NCBI GenBank assembly: GCA_037442505.1
Contig: JBBIPZ010000006.1
Span: 1-64,000 of the forward strand
Source of the DNA: JBBIPZ01 sp037442505 [NCBI: Deltaproteobacteria bacterium]
GTDB taxonomy: Bacteria; CALINM01
Direction of reading: 5' to 3'
DNA length: 64,000 nt
The notes beneath the pieces were generated by a model. The model did not search any database. It was not told where the DNA came from and was given only the letters and a program-made list of their open reading frames with translations. This document shows positions 25,603-33,673 of this stretch, in pieces (positions within the stretch are counted from its first letter, which is position 1; the number at the start of each line of letters is the position of its first letter). The translations under genes and the position numbers were made by a program.

Positions 25603-26891
25603 AAAAAATGACTTGCTTTCTTTTACTTTTTTTGATTTTTATTGCTAATAATTTATTTGCAAGAACAAATTATTTAGAGGGCAATATTGTTATAGACAAA
25701 AACTCTAATTATTCGGGGGATTGGGAGATAAAAGAAGGGACTAAAATTCTTATCAAAAGTAACATTAGATGTGTCTTCTCAGGTAATGTTAAAGTTACAG
25801 GAAAAAAGGCCAGGAGAGTGATAATAGGTGGAGAGCAAAACAGTAGTTTAGTTTTTAATGGTTCTCGTGATGTAGCAATTAATTATGCTGACATATCAGG
25901 TATGGAAGTTGTTGAGTTTAGCGAGAGCAATGCAAGAATTAGTAATACTGATTTTTCTGGAAATAAATTAGCTGTCAGATTTGTAAAAAATACAAAGGCT
26001 TTATTGTCAAATTGTGTTTTCAAGAATAATGAAATAGCCTTAGTGTCAGAGCTCAAATCTTTAGTAGAAATTGACAACATTTCATTTTTAAAAAATCAAA
26101 AAGCAGTTATTGCAAGTCAAGCTGGCTTAATTAAGTTAAAAAACAGTGAATTTAAAAAGAATAATATTGGTTGCTACATAAATAATGATGGACAGAACTT
26201 TATTCTGAATAATCAATTTATAGACAATGAAGCAGCAATTGTATTACATCAAAATTCTAACACAGAAATCTACGGCAATAATTTCTTCAAAAATAAAGTT
26301 GGCATATATGCAGAAATTATGTCGCGGCCACTTATTTTAAATAACAAATTTTCTGATAACGGTACAGCAGTTAAATTTGTACAGTTTGTTGATGGAGCTA
26401 TCAGAGAGAACAGTTTCTTTAATAACGACACAGCGGTTTTTTTAGAAAAAAAATCTAATCCGCTTATAAGACAAAACACTTTTAAAAACAGCAGCACAGC
26501 GGTTTTTTGTGATTTCTCATCATATCCAATTATCACTTTAAATGATTTTTTAGATAACAAATTGCATATTAAACTTGGCATTTATCAATCAGCCGATTTT
26601 GAAAACAGGGTCGGTTCTATTCAAATACAATTAAACGAGGCAATGGCTAAAGAAACAAGAAGGACACTTGATTTTAATAAACAACGCAAGTTTTTTGTTG
26701 GAGAACTTTTTGCTAAAAAAAACTATTGGGATGAAAAGACAATTAAAGAAATGGAAACAAAAGAAAATGTCTCTACTATTTATGATGGGCATGATTTGCC
26801 TGAAACAAAATATGAAGGTTATGGAGAAGATAAATATAAGTTAGATGTTGTGATCTTTAAGCCATTTTTAAGAAAGCCAGTAAACAAATAA
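25599..26891 (+). CDS. Exported NosD-like right-handed beta-helix protein
   Basis: The 430-aa product has a signal peptide (cleavage after NNLFA). The mature chain is a long single-stranded beta-helix with about 12 coils of 20-24 residues. Each ends in an N/K-rich turn (NTDFSGNKLA, NCVFKNNEIA, NSEFKKNNIG, NNQFIDNEAA, NNFFKNKVG, NNKFSDNGTA, ENSFFNNDTA, QNTFKNSSTA). The C-terminal tail includes a NYWDEKT motif resembling the -NYYGE- and -NYFGYS- ends of the two other beta-helix proteins here. NosD is the best-known periplasmic family of this fold (copper-site assembly of N2O reductase), but carbohydrate-binding or structural roles are equally possible. Confidence 0.82.
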   Translation: MKKMTCFLLLFLIFIANNLFARTNYLEGNIVIDKNSNYSGDWEIKEGTKILIKSNIRCVFSGNVKVTGKKARRVIIGGEQNSSLVFNGSRDVAINYADISGMEVVEFSESNARISNTDFSGNKLAVRFVKNTKALLSNCVFKNNEIALVSELKSLVEIDNISFLKNQKAVIASQAGLIKLKNSEFKKNNIGCYINNDGQNFILNNQFIDNEAAIVLHQNSNTEIYGNNFFKNKVGIYAEIMSRPLILNNKFSDNGTAVKFVQFVDGAIRENSFFNNDTAVFLEKKSNPLIRQNTFKNSSTAVFCDFSSYPIITLNDFLDNKLHIKLGIYQSADFENRVGSIQIQLNEAMAKETRRTLDFNKQRKFFVGELFAKKNYWDEKTIKEMETKENVSTIYDGHDLPETKYEGYGEDKYKLDVVIFKPFLRKPVNK

Positions 26892-26892
26892 A

Positions 26893-27918
26893 ATGAAAAA
26901 GATTGATATTTGGGTTGGTTTGATTGTTTTTTTGCTGTTTAGTTTATCTGATGTTGTAAACGCCTATGTAGTTACTGGTAGAGTTTTAATTGGCGATAGC
27001 GTGAATAATAATGCTTATGTGTATTTTAAAACATCAGGCAAAGTGATAAAAACAGATGTTGATAAAACGGGATTTTTTAAGATAGAACTTGAGAAAGGCA
27101 CATATTTAGTTACTGCAGATGCGATGATAGAAAATAAACTGTATAAAGGTTTTTCAGGACGAAATCCGATATACATTGGCAAAGACGAACACATTGGAAT
27201 AAAGCTTTTAAGAGCAAAAAAAATAAAGATACTGAAAAATAGTAAATCCTATACACCTATCATTCAAGGACGGCTTCTCTATAACGAAAAACCTGTGAAA
27301 GATGCAAGAGTCTATCTATATATGAACTTATATGACTTTAAAGGAATGCCTTATTATTATTCGTTACCAACTGACAAACACGGCAGATTTAAAATTTCAG
27401 AGGTTATAGAAGGTAGTTATTTTGTTGTTGCTAAGAAGAAAAACGACAATCAACCACTTGGTCCTCTAATGGAAGGAGACTTGATAGGTTTTCTATCTGA
27501 TGAATCCTACAATTTTAAAGGCGGTTATATTTACAAATTTGATATAAATATGTTTCAGAAAATGAAGGATGAACCACCAGCAACTTTACCAGCAGAAGGG
27601 GAAGTTTATTACGTTACCGGGAAAGCTATTGATAAATCTGGTAACCCGGTAGAAGGTCTGTATGCATTTGCTTATGATAAAAAGGTGATAGGTCATGAGA
27701 GACCAGTTTCTATTTCCAAAAGGACAGATAAGGAAGGCAATTTTGTCTTACCGTTGCCCAAAAAAGGGAAATACTATATTGGTGTCAGGGAATTTTATGG
27801 GGGAACCCCTGTTCAGGGCGAGTATTATGGATTGTATCCTGATACGTATGACCATCATTTAAACGTAGATAAAGATGTAAACAATGTAGCAATTGTGGTT
27901 GAAAAGATACTAAAATGA
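26893..27918 (+). CDS. Exported protein of three carboxypeptidase-regulatory-like domains (paralogue 4)
   Basis: The 341-aa product has a signal peptide (cleavage after VVNA). Domain 1 (YVVTGRVL) is the most diverged, domain 2 has FKGMPYYYS, GRFKIS and GSYFVVAKKK, and domain 3 has HERPVSIS, GNFVLPL, GKYYIGVRE and YGGTPVQGE. The protein starts 1 nt after the beta-helix gene stop and overlaps the next beta-helix gene by 4 nt. In the cluster three-domain and beta-helix genes thus alternate, which suggests the two types act as pairs. Confidence 0.83.
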   Translation: MKKIDIWVGLIVFLLFSLSDVVNAYVVTGRVLIGDSVNNNAYVYFKTSGKVIKTDVDKTGFFKIELEKGTYLVTADAMIENKLYKGFSGRNPIYIGKDEHIGIKLLRAKKIKILKNSKSYTPIIQGRLLYNEKPVKDARVYLYMNLYDFKGMPYYYSLPTDKHGRFKISEVIEGSYFVVAKKKNDNQPLGPLMEGDLIGFLSDESYNFKGGYIYKFDINMFQKMKDEPPATLPAEGEVYYVTGKAIDKSGNPVEGLYAFAYDKKVIGHERPVSISKRTDKEGNFVLPLPKKGKYYIGVREFYGGTPVQGEYYGLYPDTYDHHLNVDKDVNNVAIVVEKILK

Positions 27919-28748
27919 AAAAGATATTTCTTATAATATTCTCGATTGTTTTTATAAAATATTCGTTTGCGATGGATATTCCTGTAAAAGAGATTAAAGG
28001 TGATGAGGTGTGGCAGGGGAATGTAATTATTGATGGTGTCGTTGCTGTTAGAGCTGGTGGAAGATTAAAAATCATGCCGGGAACAAAAATATTGTTTGTT
28101 GCAAAAGATTATGATGGTGACGAAATAGGTGATGGTGAACTGTATATAGAAGGGGAAATTGAATGTTCAGGTAGTAAGGAAGAACCAGTTGTATTTTCAG
28201 TTTATTCTTCAGTAGTTCAGCCTGCTAAATGGAAGTATGTGATGGCAAATCATAGTAAAAATGCTATGTTTAACTGGGCGATATTTGAGGGGGCATATTC
28301 GGGCCTTCAGGTTCATTTTTCTAATGCTATGATTAAAAATTGTGTTTTCAGGAAGAATATAGATGGTTTTCGATTTTCTACTGCGAATATTGTGGTTACT
28401 GGTTGCAAAATGATCCATAACAAGCACGGCATAAGGTATGAAGAACGTGATTCTACGGGCAAGATTTCTACTAATGATATTAGTCATAATGAAATTGGCA
28501 TATTTCCTGTTACACAGTGTAAAGGTAAGGTATATTTTGCCCTAAACAATATTTACCAAAATAGTTATAATATTAAGGTGGGTGATGACCAAAAAGATAG
28601 ATTATCATTTGCGAATAATTATTTTGGTTATTCACATGAAAAAGAGATTGGTAGAACTATTTATGATAAAAAATATGACAAAAATTTACCAGAAGTTAAG
28701 TTTAAGCCTTTTTTAAAGAAAAGAGTTAAAATAGGAGAAGATATATGA
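27915..28748 (+). CDS. Exported short NosD-like beta-helix protein
   Basis: The 277-aa product has a signal peptide (cleavage after YSFA). It is colinear with the N-terminal beta-helix part of the 19407 gene. Both start with a D-E/T-V-W-x-x-N-V-I-I/V-S/D-G strand, then KIMPGTKILF / KIKPGTKVLF, a K-x-Y/E-D-x-D-G-D/L acidic loop, NHAKGF / NHSKNA, HVHFSEGT / QVHFSNAM and NCVFRKN in both. It ends in NNYFGYS, matching NYYGEDS. The two are therefore close paralogues, one with and one without the propeller. It overlaps neighbours by 4 nt on each side. Confidence 0.82.
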   Translation: MKKIFLIIFSIVFIKYSFAMDIPVKEIKGDEVWQGNVIIDGVVAVRAGGRLKIMPGTKILFVAKDYDGDEIGDGELYIEGEIECSGSKEEPVVFSVYSSVVQPAKWKYVMANHSKNAMFNWAIFEGAYSGLQVHFSNAMIKNCVFRKNIDGFRFSTANIVVTGCKMIHNKHGIRYEERDSTGKISTNDISHNEIGIFPVTQCKGKVYFALNNIYQNSYNIKVGDDQKDRLSFANNYFGYSHEKEIGRTIYDKKYDKNLPEVKFKPFLKKRVKIGEDI

Positions 28749-29284
28749 TTAAAAAAATAGCTATGTCATTTATAATGCTTTTGATAGCTGCTGATATTAG
28801 TATTGCTTGTGTTGGCAAAACAATATATGTAGGTTATGTGGACAAAAAAAATGATGAAATAATTGCAAATGTTTTTTCAAGGCTTATTCTTGAAAGAACT
28901 GGCACTACTGCTAAACTAAAAAAATTCAATACTCCCAATGCGGTTTTGACCGCAGCACAAAATGGTGATGTTGATCTTTTTGTGTTTTCTGACGAACAGA
29001 TAAAAAATGTGATAAAATCACCATCCCACGATGATGTGAAAAACGAATTTAACGTAAAATATAATCTTGTTTGGCTAAAACCGATAGTTTCTAACAAAAT
29101 GGATTTTTTTGTACCAGTTATCAGAAAGGATACATTAAAAAAGTTCCCTGCTCTTCCTAAATTAATCGAAAAACTTGAAGGTAAAATAAATAATTCAACT
29201 TTAAATCACCTTAATACTATGTTAAGAAACAAGAGTATTAAAGATGTCGTCAAAGATTTTTTGAAGGAGAATAAACTTATTTAA
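28745..29284 (+). CDS. Small periplasmic solute-binding-like protein (glycine-betaine/OpuAC-like fold)
   Basis: The 179-aa product has a signal peptide ending ISIA followed directly by CVGKTIYVGYVD. The segment ISERTGTT-like (LERTGTTAKLKKF) and AAQNGDVDLFVF recall the first lobe of glycine-betaine-type binding proteins, but the chain is little more than half the usual length and no transporter genes are nearby. The Cys at the start of the mature protein is preceded by Ser-Ile-Ala, a poor lipobox, so lipidation is uncertain. In the cluster it may be a sensor or carrier subunit. Function is not known. Confidence 0.62.
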   Translation: MIKKIAMSFIMLLIAADISIACVGKTIYVGYVDKKNDEIIANVFSRLILERTGTTAKLKKFNTPNAVLTAAQNGDVDLFVFSDEQIKNVIKSPSHDDVKNEFNVKYNLVWLKPIVSNKMDFFVPVIRKDTLKKFPALPKLIEKLEGKINNSTLNHLNTMLRNKSIKDVVKDFLKENKLI

Positions 29285-29306
29285 TAATAAACGGTATCAT
29301 TAAATT

Positions 29307-30188
29307 ATGGATAGAAGGGATTTTATAAAAGCCTCTTGTGCAGTCTTACTTAGTAATGTTCTTGCAAAAGAACTTATTGCAGAGACAAAACCTTCTGTTG
29401 TAGCTGTCTCTGAAGGGAAAAATTATGAAGAGATTACCAAAAATGTAATCTATGCCCTTGGTGGAATGAAAAGATTTGTGAAAAAAGGCGATTTAGTTGT
29501 TGTAAAACCCAATATAGGCTGGGATAGAAAACCTGAATATGCCGCAAATACACATCCACTTGTTGTTAAAACCATTGTTTTGGAATGTTTAAATGCTGGC
29601 GCTAAAAAGGTGAAAGTTTTTGATCGCACTTGTAATGATCCAAGAAGATGTTATGATAATAGCGGTATGTCAGAAGTCTTGAAAAATATAAAAAATGTTG
29701 AGTTAAAACATATAGATTACGATCGTTTTAAAAGAGTTTCGTTGAATGGTGTTTTTCTGAAGGATTGGGAGTTATATGACGAAGCTTTATCTGCTGATGT
29801 TTATATAAATGTTCCGATTGCAAAGCATCATGGACTTACTAAACTAACGCTTTCTCTAAAAAATGTAATGGGAATAATGGGCGGTAACAGGGGTTATATA
29901 CACAGAAACATCGAAAATGCCCTTGCTGATATACATTCCTATTTCAAGACTACGCTTAATATAGTTGATGCTACACGCATACTTTTAGATAACGGTCCGC
30001 AAGGAGGTAGTCTAAAAGATGTAAAAGTTTTGAATAAGGTTATTGCCTCAACAGATAAAGTAGCTGTTGATGCTTACGCAACAACTTTTTTCAATTTAAA
30101 GCCCGAAGATATTTCTATAACACAAATAGCCCACAGGCGAGGTCTTGGAGAAATCAATTTAAGTAAAGTAAAAATCATAAAAGTATAA
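29307..30188 (+). CDS. Tat-exported DUF362 protein
   Basis: The 293-aa product has a twin-arginine signal at the very N-terminus (RRDFIKAS, residues 3-10) followed by a short hydrophobic stretch. The rest matches DUF362: VVVKPNIGWDRKP near 65-77, THPLVVKTIV, DRTCNDPRRCYDNSG near 107-121, NVPIAKHHGLTKLTLSLKN and VMGIMGGNRG. DUF362 proteins are often fused to or located beside ferredoxins and are thought to handle iron-sulfur or radical-type chemistry, without a proven reaction. Tat export implies the protein folds, perhaps with a cofactor, before crossing the membrane. Three nt separate it from the polyferredoxin gene. Confidence 0.86.
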   Translation: MDRRDFIKASCAVLLSNVLAKELIAETKPSVVAVSEGKNYEEITKNVIYALGGMKRFVKKGDLVVVKPNIGWDRKPEYAANTHPLVVKTIVLECLNAGAKKVKVFDRTCNDPRRCYDNSGMSEVLKNIKNVELKHIDYDRFKRVSLNGVFLKDWELYDEALSADVYINVPIAKHHGLTKLTLSLKNVMGIMGGNRGYIHRNIENALADIHSYFKTTLNIVDATRILLDNGPQGGSLKDVKVLNKVIASTDKVAVDAYATTFFNLKPEDISITQIAHRRGLGEINLSKVKIIKV

Positions 30189-30191
30189 ATA

Positions 30192-31691
30192 ATGAAGCTC
30201 AATGCTGCTAAAATTTCACAATACATTTTTCTTACAATTTTTCTTATTCTTTTCATCAATACCGAATATCGTGGCAAAGATGAGATTTCTCTTGCTATAA
30301 ACAGTTTTTTCAGGGCAAACCCTTTAGTTATCATAAGTTACTTTTTATCCAATTTGTCTGTATCGTTAGTTTTCTTGCCTGGTTTTATTCTGATATTAGC
30401 TACAGCAGTTTTGGGTAGATTTTTTTGTGGCTGGGTTTGCCCACTCGGAACTATTTTAGACTTAATAAGTGCAAAAATAAAAAAACACAATGAAAACAAT
30501 ATAATAAACACCAATTTTAAATATTTTCTACTAATTATGCTCCTTGTCACAGCCGCACTTAATATTAATATATCCGGACTATTGGATCCTATAGCGATAC
30601 TGGTAAGATTTTTTACATTCTCAGTTTATCCTTTAATCGGATATTTTACTGGTAGAGGCTGGGCTGAACTTTATAAACTTATTGGAGAGAAAAGAGACTA
30701 TCTGGAATCGGTTTATATATTTCTAAAAAATCATTTTTTGCCATTCAGGACAAGTTTTTATCCTTTAGCCTTTTTTTCTCTTTTGTTCTTTGCATTTATA
30801 ATTTTTCTGGAAAGGTATGAGAAAAGAAATTGGTGCAAAAATCTTTGTCCTTTAGGAACGTTATTAGGGATATTAAGCATTTTTTCAATGTTTAAAAGAG
30901 TTCCTGCAAAGCTTTGTAGCGATTGTAAAGACTGCAAAAATATTTGTCCCACAGCCTTTGACAGTGAAGTTTTAAATCAAACCAACTGTATAGTTTGCAT
31001 AGAATGTCAGCTAAAATGTAAGTATAAGCGAGCCTCTTTTAAACTCAACTACTTTGTTCCCCAATATAAAGGGCTAAATTATAGAAGACGAGAATTGTTT
31101 GCTGGTTTAATAGGTGGTGTAGTATTAACAAAAATGTTTAATTTTCATTCAGAGGATAAAAAGGTTCGGCTACTTCGTCCTCCTGGGGTGAGTGATGAAG
31201 ATGATTTCTTAAAAAAGTGTGTACGATGTGGAGAATGTATCAAAATCTGTTTAAGAAACGCGCTCTATCCAGCTGTTTTTGATGCTGGTTTTTATGGTAT
31301 TGCTACACCACAACTTATACCAAGAAAAGGATACTGTGAATATAACTGCACGCTGTGTGGGCAGGTATGTCCAACTAAAGCGATTCCAGAGCTTCCGGTT
31401 GCAGATAAACAAAAAGAGGTGATAGGAGTTGCTGTTTTTGATAAAAATCATTGTCTTCCTTACGCTAAGAAAATGAACTGTATTGTATGTGAAGAACACT
31501 GCCCCGTACCAGAGAAGGCGATCAAAACCGAGGTTGTAAAAGAGCTTGATAGCAATGGGAATGTTGTTATATTAAAAAGACCATATGTTGTTGAAAAATT
31601 ATGTATAGGTTGCGGCATTTGTGAATATATCTGCCCGTTAAGTAAGGCAGGAGTTGAAATTTTCACAAAAAAAGACGAAAGGAAGGTATAA
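30192..31691 (+). CDS. NapH-NapG-like membrane polyferredoxin fusion
   Basis: A 499-aa protein in two halves. Residues 1-290 resemble NapH: several membrane helices, the motif CGWVCPLGT near 80, a second CKNLCPLGT near 215 and a cytoplasmic-type pair of 4Fe-4S sites (CSDCKDCKNICP, CIVCIECQLKC). At about 298 a twin-arginine-like RRRELFAGLIGG motif with a hydrophobic stretch follows. A NapG/MauM-like half then has four more Cys clusters (CVRCGECIKIC, CEYNCTLCGQVC, CIVCEEHC, CIGCGICEYIC). It could carry electrons from the quinone pool or cytoplasm to periplasmic partners. Its place after DUF362 and at the end of the envelope cluster suggests it powers a redox step there. Its stop overlaps def (TAATG). 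Confidence 0.88.
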   Translation: MKLNAAKISQYIFLTIFLILFINTEYRGKDEISLAINSFFRANPLVIISYFLSNLSVSLVFLPGFILILATAVLGRFFCGWVCPLGTILDLISAKIKKHNENNIINTNFKYFLLIMLLVTAALNINISGLLDPIAILVRFFTFSVYPLIGYFTGRGWAELYKLIGEKRDYLESVYIFLKNHFLPFRTSFYPLAFFSLLFFAFIIFLERYEKRNWCKNLCPLGTLLGILSIFSMFKRVPAKLCSDCKDCKNICPTAFDSEVLNQTNCIVCIECQLKCKYKRASFKLNYFVPQYKGLNYRRRELFAGLIGGVVLTKMFNFHSEDKKVRLLRPPGVSDEDDFLKKCVRCGECIKICLRNALYPAVFDAGFYGIATPQLIPRKGYCEYNCTLCGQVCPTKAIPELPVADKQKEVIGVAVFDKNHCLPYAKKMNCIVCEEHCPVPEKAIKTEVVKELDSNGNVVILKRPYVVEKLCIGCGICEYICPLSKAGVEIFTKKDERKV

Positions 31692-32200
31692 TGTCAATAT
31701 TGCAGATTTTAAAGTATCCTGATCCAAGACTCAAAGAAAAGGCTGTCGAGGTAAAAGAGATTACAAAAGAGATTAAAAAGCTTGCTTTTGATATGGTTGA
31801 AACAATGTATAGTAACAGGGGAGTTGGGTTAGCCGCTCCGCAGGTTGGGGTGCCGTTTAGAATAATAGTGATTGATATTGACCAACTGGAAAAAGAGCCC
31901 AATCCTATAATCTGTATTAATCCTGAAATCATAAGCCATGAAGGTAAAACAAAAGATGATGAAGGTTGTTTAAGCGTCCCAGGTTTTACTGCACCTGTCG
32001 AACGGTATAAAAAAGTAGTTGTTAGTTTTTTAGATTTAGACGGCAATTCTAATGAAGTGACTGCAGAAGATTTCTTTGCAAAGGCTTTTCAGCACGAAAT
32101 AGACCATCTTAACGGGATTTTATTTGTTGATAGACTGGGCAGGTTAAGAAAGCAGCTTTTTTTAAAGCGTTATAAAAAGATGATGGAAGAATCTTTATGA
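31691..32200 (+). CDS. def: Peptide deformylase
   Basis: Removes the formyl group from the N-terminal methionine of new proteins. At 169 aa it has all three family motifs: GVGLAAPQVG, EGCLSVPG with the metal-binding Cys, and QHEIDHLNG with the two His ligands and catalytic Glu. It is followed by fmt with a 4-nt overlap, the classic pair. Its ATG overlaps the stop of the polyferredoxin gene, and GGAAGG precedes it. A TATAAT-like string at the same place could add a local promoter. Confidence 0.97.
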   Translation: MSILQILKYPDPRLKEKAVEVKEITKEIKKLAFDMVETMYSNRGVGLAAPQVGVPFRIIVIDIDQLEKEPNPIICINPEIISHEGKTKDDEGCLSVPGFTAPVERYKKVVVSFLDLDGNSNEVTAEDFFAKAFQHEIDHLNGILFVDRLGRLRKQLFLKRYKKMMEESL

Positions 32201-33141
32201 GTCTTAGAATAGGTTTTTTTGGGTCAGCACCCTTTGTGGTTGAATTTTTAGACGTAATTTTCAATTCTAAACATAAATTAGAGTTTATAGTGACATCGCC
32301 AGACAGGCCAAAAGGGCGGGGGAAACAGTTACTTCCGACAACCACAAAAGAGTTTGCGATTAAACGAGGTATTCCTTATTTTCAGCCTGAAAATCTGAAG
32401 AATGATGATTTTTTAAATAATATCAAAAAGTTTAGCGTAGACATCTTTCTTGTGATAGCCTATGGGAAAAAACTTCAATCTGAACTGCTGTTTTATCCAC
32501 CCCTTCATTCTTTTAACCTTCATTTCTCACTTTTGCCCAGATGGAGAGGGGCAGCACCCGTTAATTGGGCTATACTTGCAGGAGACAAACAGACAGGCTT
32601 AACTTTTATGAAAATGGATGAAGGTATCGATACGGGAGATATTTTGACGCAACAAGTGTTAGAAATTAACGAAAACGAAACTGCTGAGGAGCTTTTCAAA
32701 AGAATTATAGATGTTGGAAAACCTTTTTTAATTCATTCCCTGGAAATAATTGAAAACAGGAACTTTATTTTAACAAAACAGGATGAAAGTTTAGCTACCT
32801 ATGCATCAATCTTTAAAAAAGACGATGGCCTAATTGATTGGAATAAAACAGCAATAGAAATCCATAACAAGATTCGTGGTATGCTTCCATGGCCATCAGC
32901 ATTTACATTTTATAGGGGAAAAAGATTAAAATTATTGAAGTCAAAAATTGTTATTGATTCAGGACCTATTGGGTGTATATTTAAATCAGATAAAGAAGGT
33001 TTTTTTGTTGGCACTGGAAATCAATCAGTCATGATAATAGAAGTCCAGGAGGAAGGAAAAAATAAGGTTAATGCAGCAGATTTTTTGAGAGGCAAACCAA
33101 ATTCTTTAAACTCTTACTTTGATGGATATGGAGAATTATAG
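32197..33141 (+). CDS. fmt: Methionyl-tRNA formyltransferase
   Basis: Formylates initiator Met-tRNA with 10-formyltetrahydrofolate. The 314 aa fit the family: GSAPFVVEFL near the start, SPDRPKGRGK, FNLHFSLLPRWRGAAPVNWAI with the catalytic His, and GIDTGDIL with the catalytic Asp. A C-terminal OB-type domain runs from about 205 (IRGMLPWPSAF). It overlaps def by 4 nt (ATGA) and the DUF116 gene by about 20 nt. Confidence 0.96.
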   Translation: MSLRIGFFGSAPFVVEFLDVIFNSKHKLEFIVTSPDRPKGRGKQLLPTTTKEFAIKRGIPYFQPENLKNDDFLNNIKKFSVDIFLVIAYGKKLQSELLFYPPLHSFNLHFSLLPRWRGAAPVNWAILAGDKQTGLTFMKMDEGIDTGDILTQQVLEINENETAEELFKRIIDVGKPFLIHSLEIIENRNFILTKQDESLATYASIFKKDDGLIDWNKTAIEIHNKIRGMLPWPSAFTFYRGKRLKLLKSKIVIDSGPIGCIFKSDKEGFFVGTGNQSVMIIEVQEEGKNKVNAADFLRGKPNSLNSYFDGYGEL

Positions 33142-33673
33142 TTTGATAAGAAATCTTTTGTTGAACATGATTTTGCCAATAGAGGCTTTTATTTCCCGTG
33201 TCCTGCGTCTAAAAAATGATAAGGTAGAGAGGTTTTTTGTAGATCTAAACAACAAAATAGTATTGCGCCAAATAAAAAAAGCACCTGAGCGTATACTTTT
33301 ACTTATGCCACACTGTTTACAGTTTTCAGATTGTGAACATAGAGTGACGGGCAAAGAGATACGCTGCAAAATGTGCGGGAAATGTGAAATAAAAGATCTT
33401 GTAGAAATTTCAAAAAAATATGCTGTAAAATTATCTGTTGCTACTGGTGGCACAATGGCAAGAAATATTGTAAAAAGTTTTTCTCCTGACGTAATCATTG
33501 CGACAGCGTGTGAAAGAGATTTGATATCCGGGTTACGTGACACGGTCGCTATTCCTGCGATAGGAATATTGAACGAAAGACCTAATGGACCATGTGTAGA
33601 CACACGTGTAGATATGGATAAGATTTCTTACTACATTAAATATCTGAAAGGACTGAATAATGAAAAAAAATAA
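33119..33673 (+). CDS. DUF116 family protein
   Basis: The 184-aa protein of the DUF116 family has an unknown role. The core has LLMPHCLQ, a Cys cluster (HCLQFSDCE, then IRCKMCGKC) able to bind metal or a cluster, and then an ATGGTMARNIV, ATACERDLISG and NGPCVDTRVD block typical of the family. An N-terminal hydrophobic stretch may lie against the membrane. In many genomes DUF116 sits between fmt and rpe, as it does here. The start may be TTG 33119, ATG 33122 or ATG 33128; none has a clear ribosome site, and all overlap fmt. Confidence 0.83.
   Translation: MMDMENYSLIRNLLLNMILPIEAFISRVLRLKNDKVERFFVDLNNKIVLRQIKKAPERILLLMPHCLQFSDCEHRVTGKEIRCKMCGKCEIKDLVEISKKYAVKLSVATGGTMARNIVKSFSPDVIIATACERDLISGLRDTVAIPAIGILNERPNGPCVDTRVDMDKISYYIKYLKGLNNEKK

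Noticed and set aside
19407-28748. The beta-helix genes as true nosD of a nitrous-oxide reductase cluster
   Set aside because: No nosZ, nosF, nosY or nosL is present; similarity is at fold and motif level.
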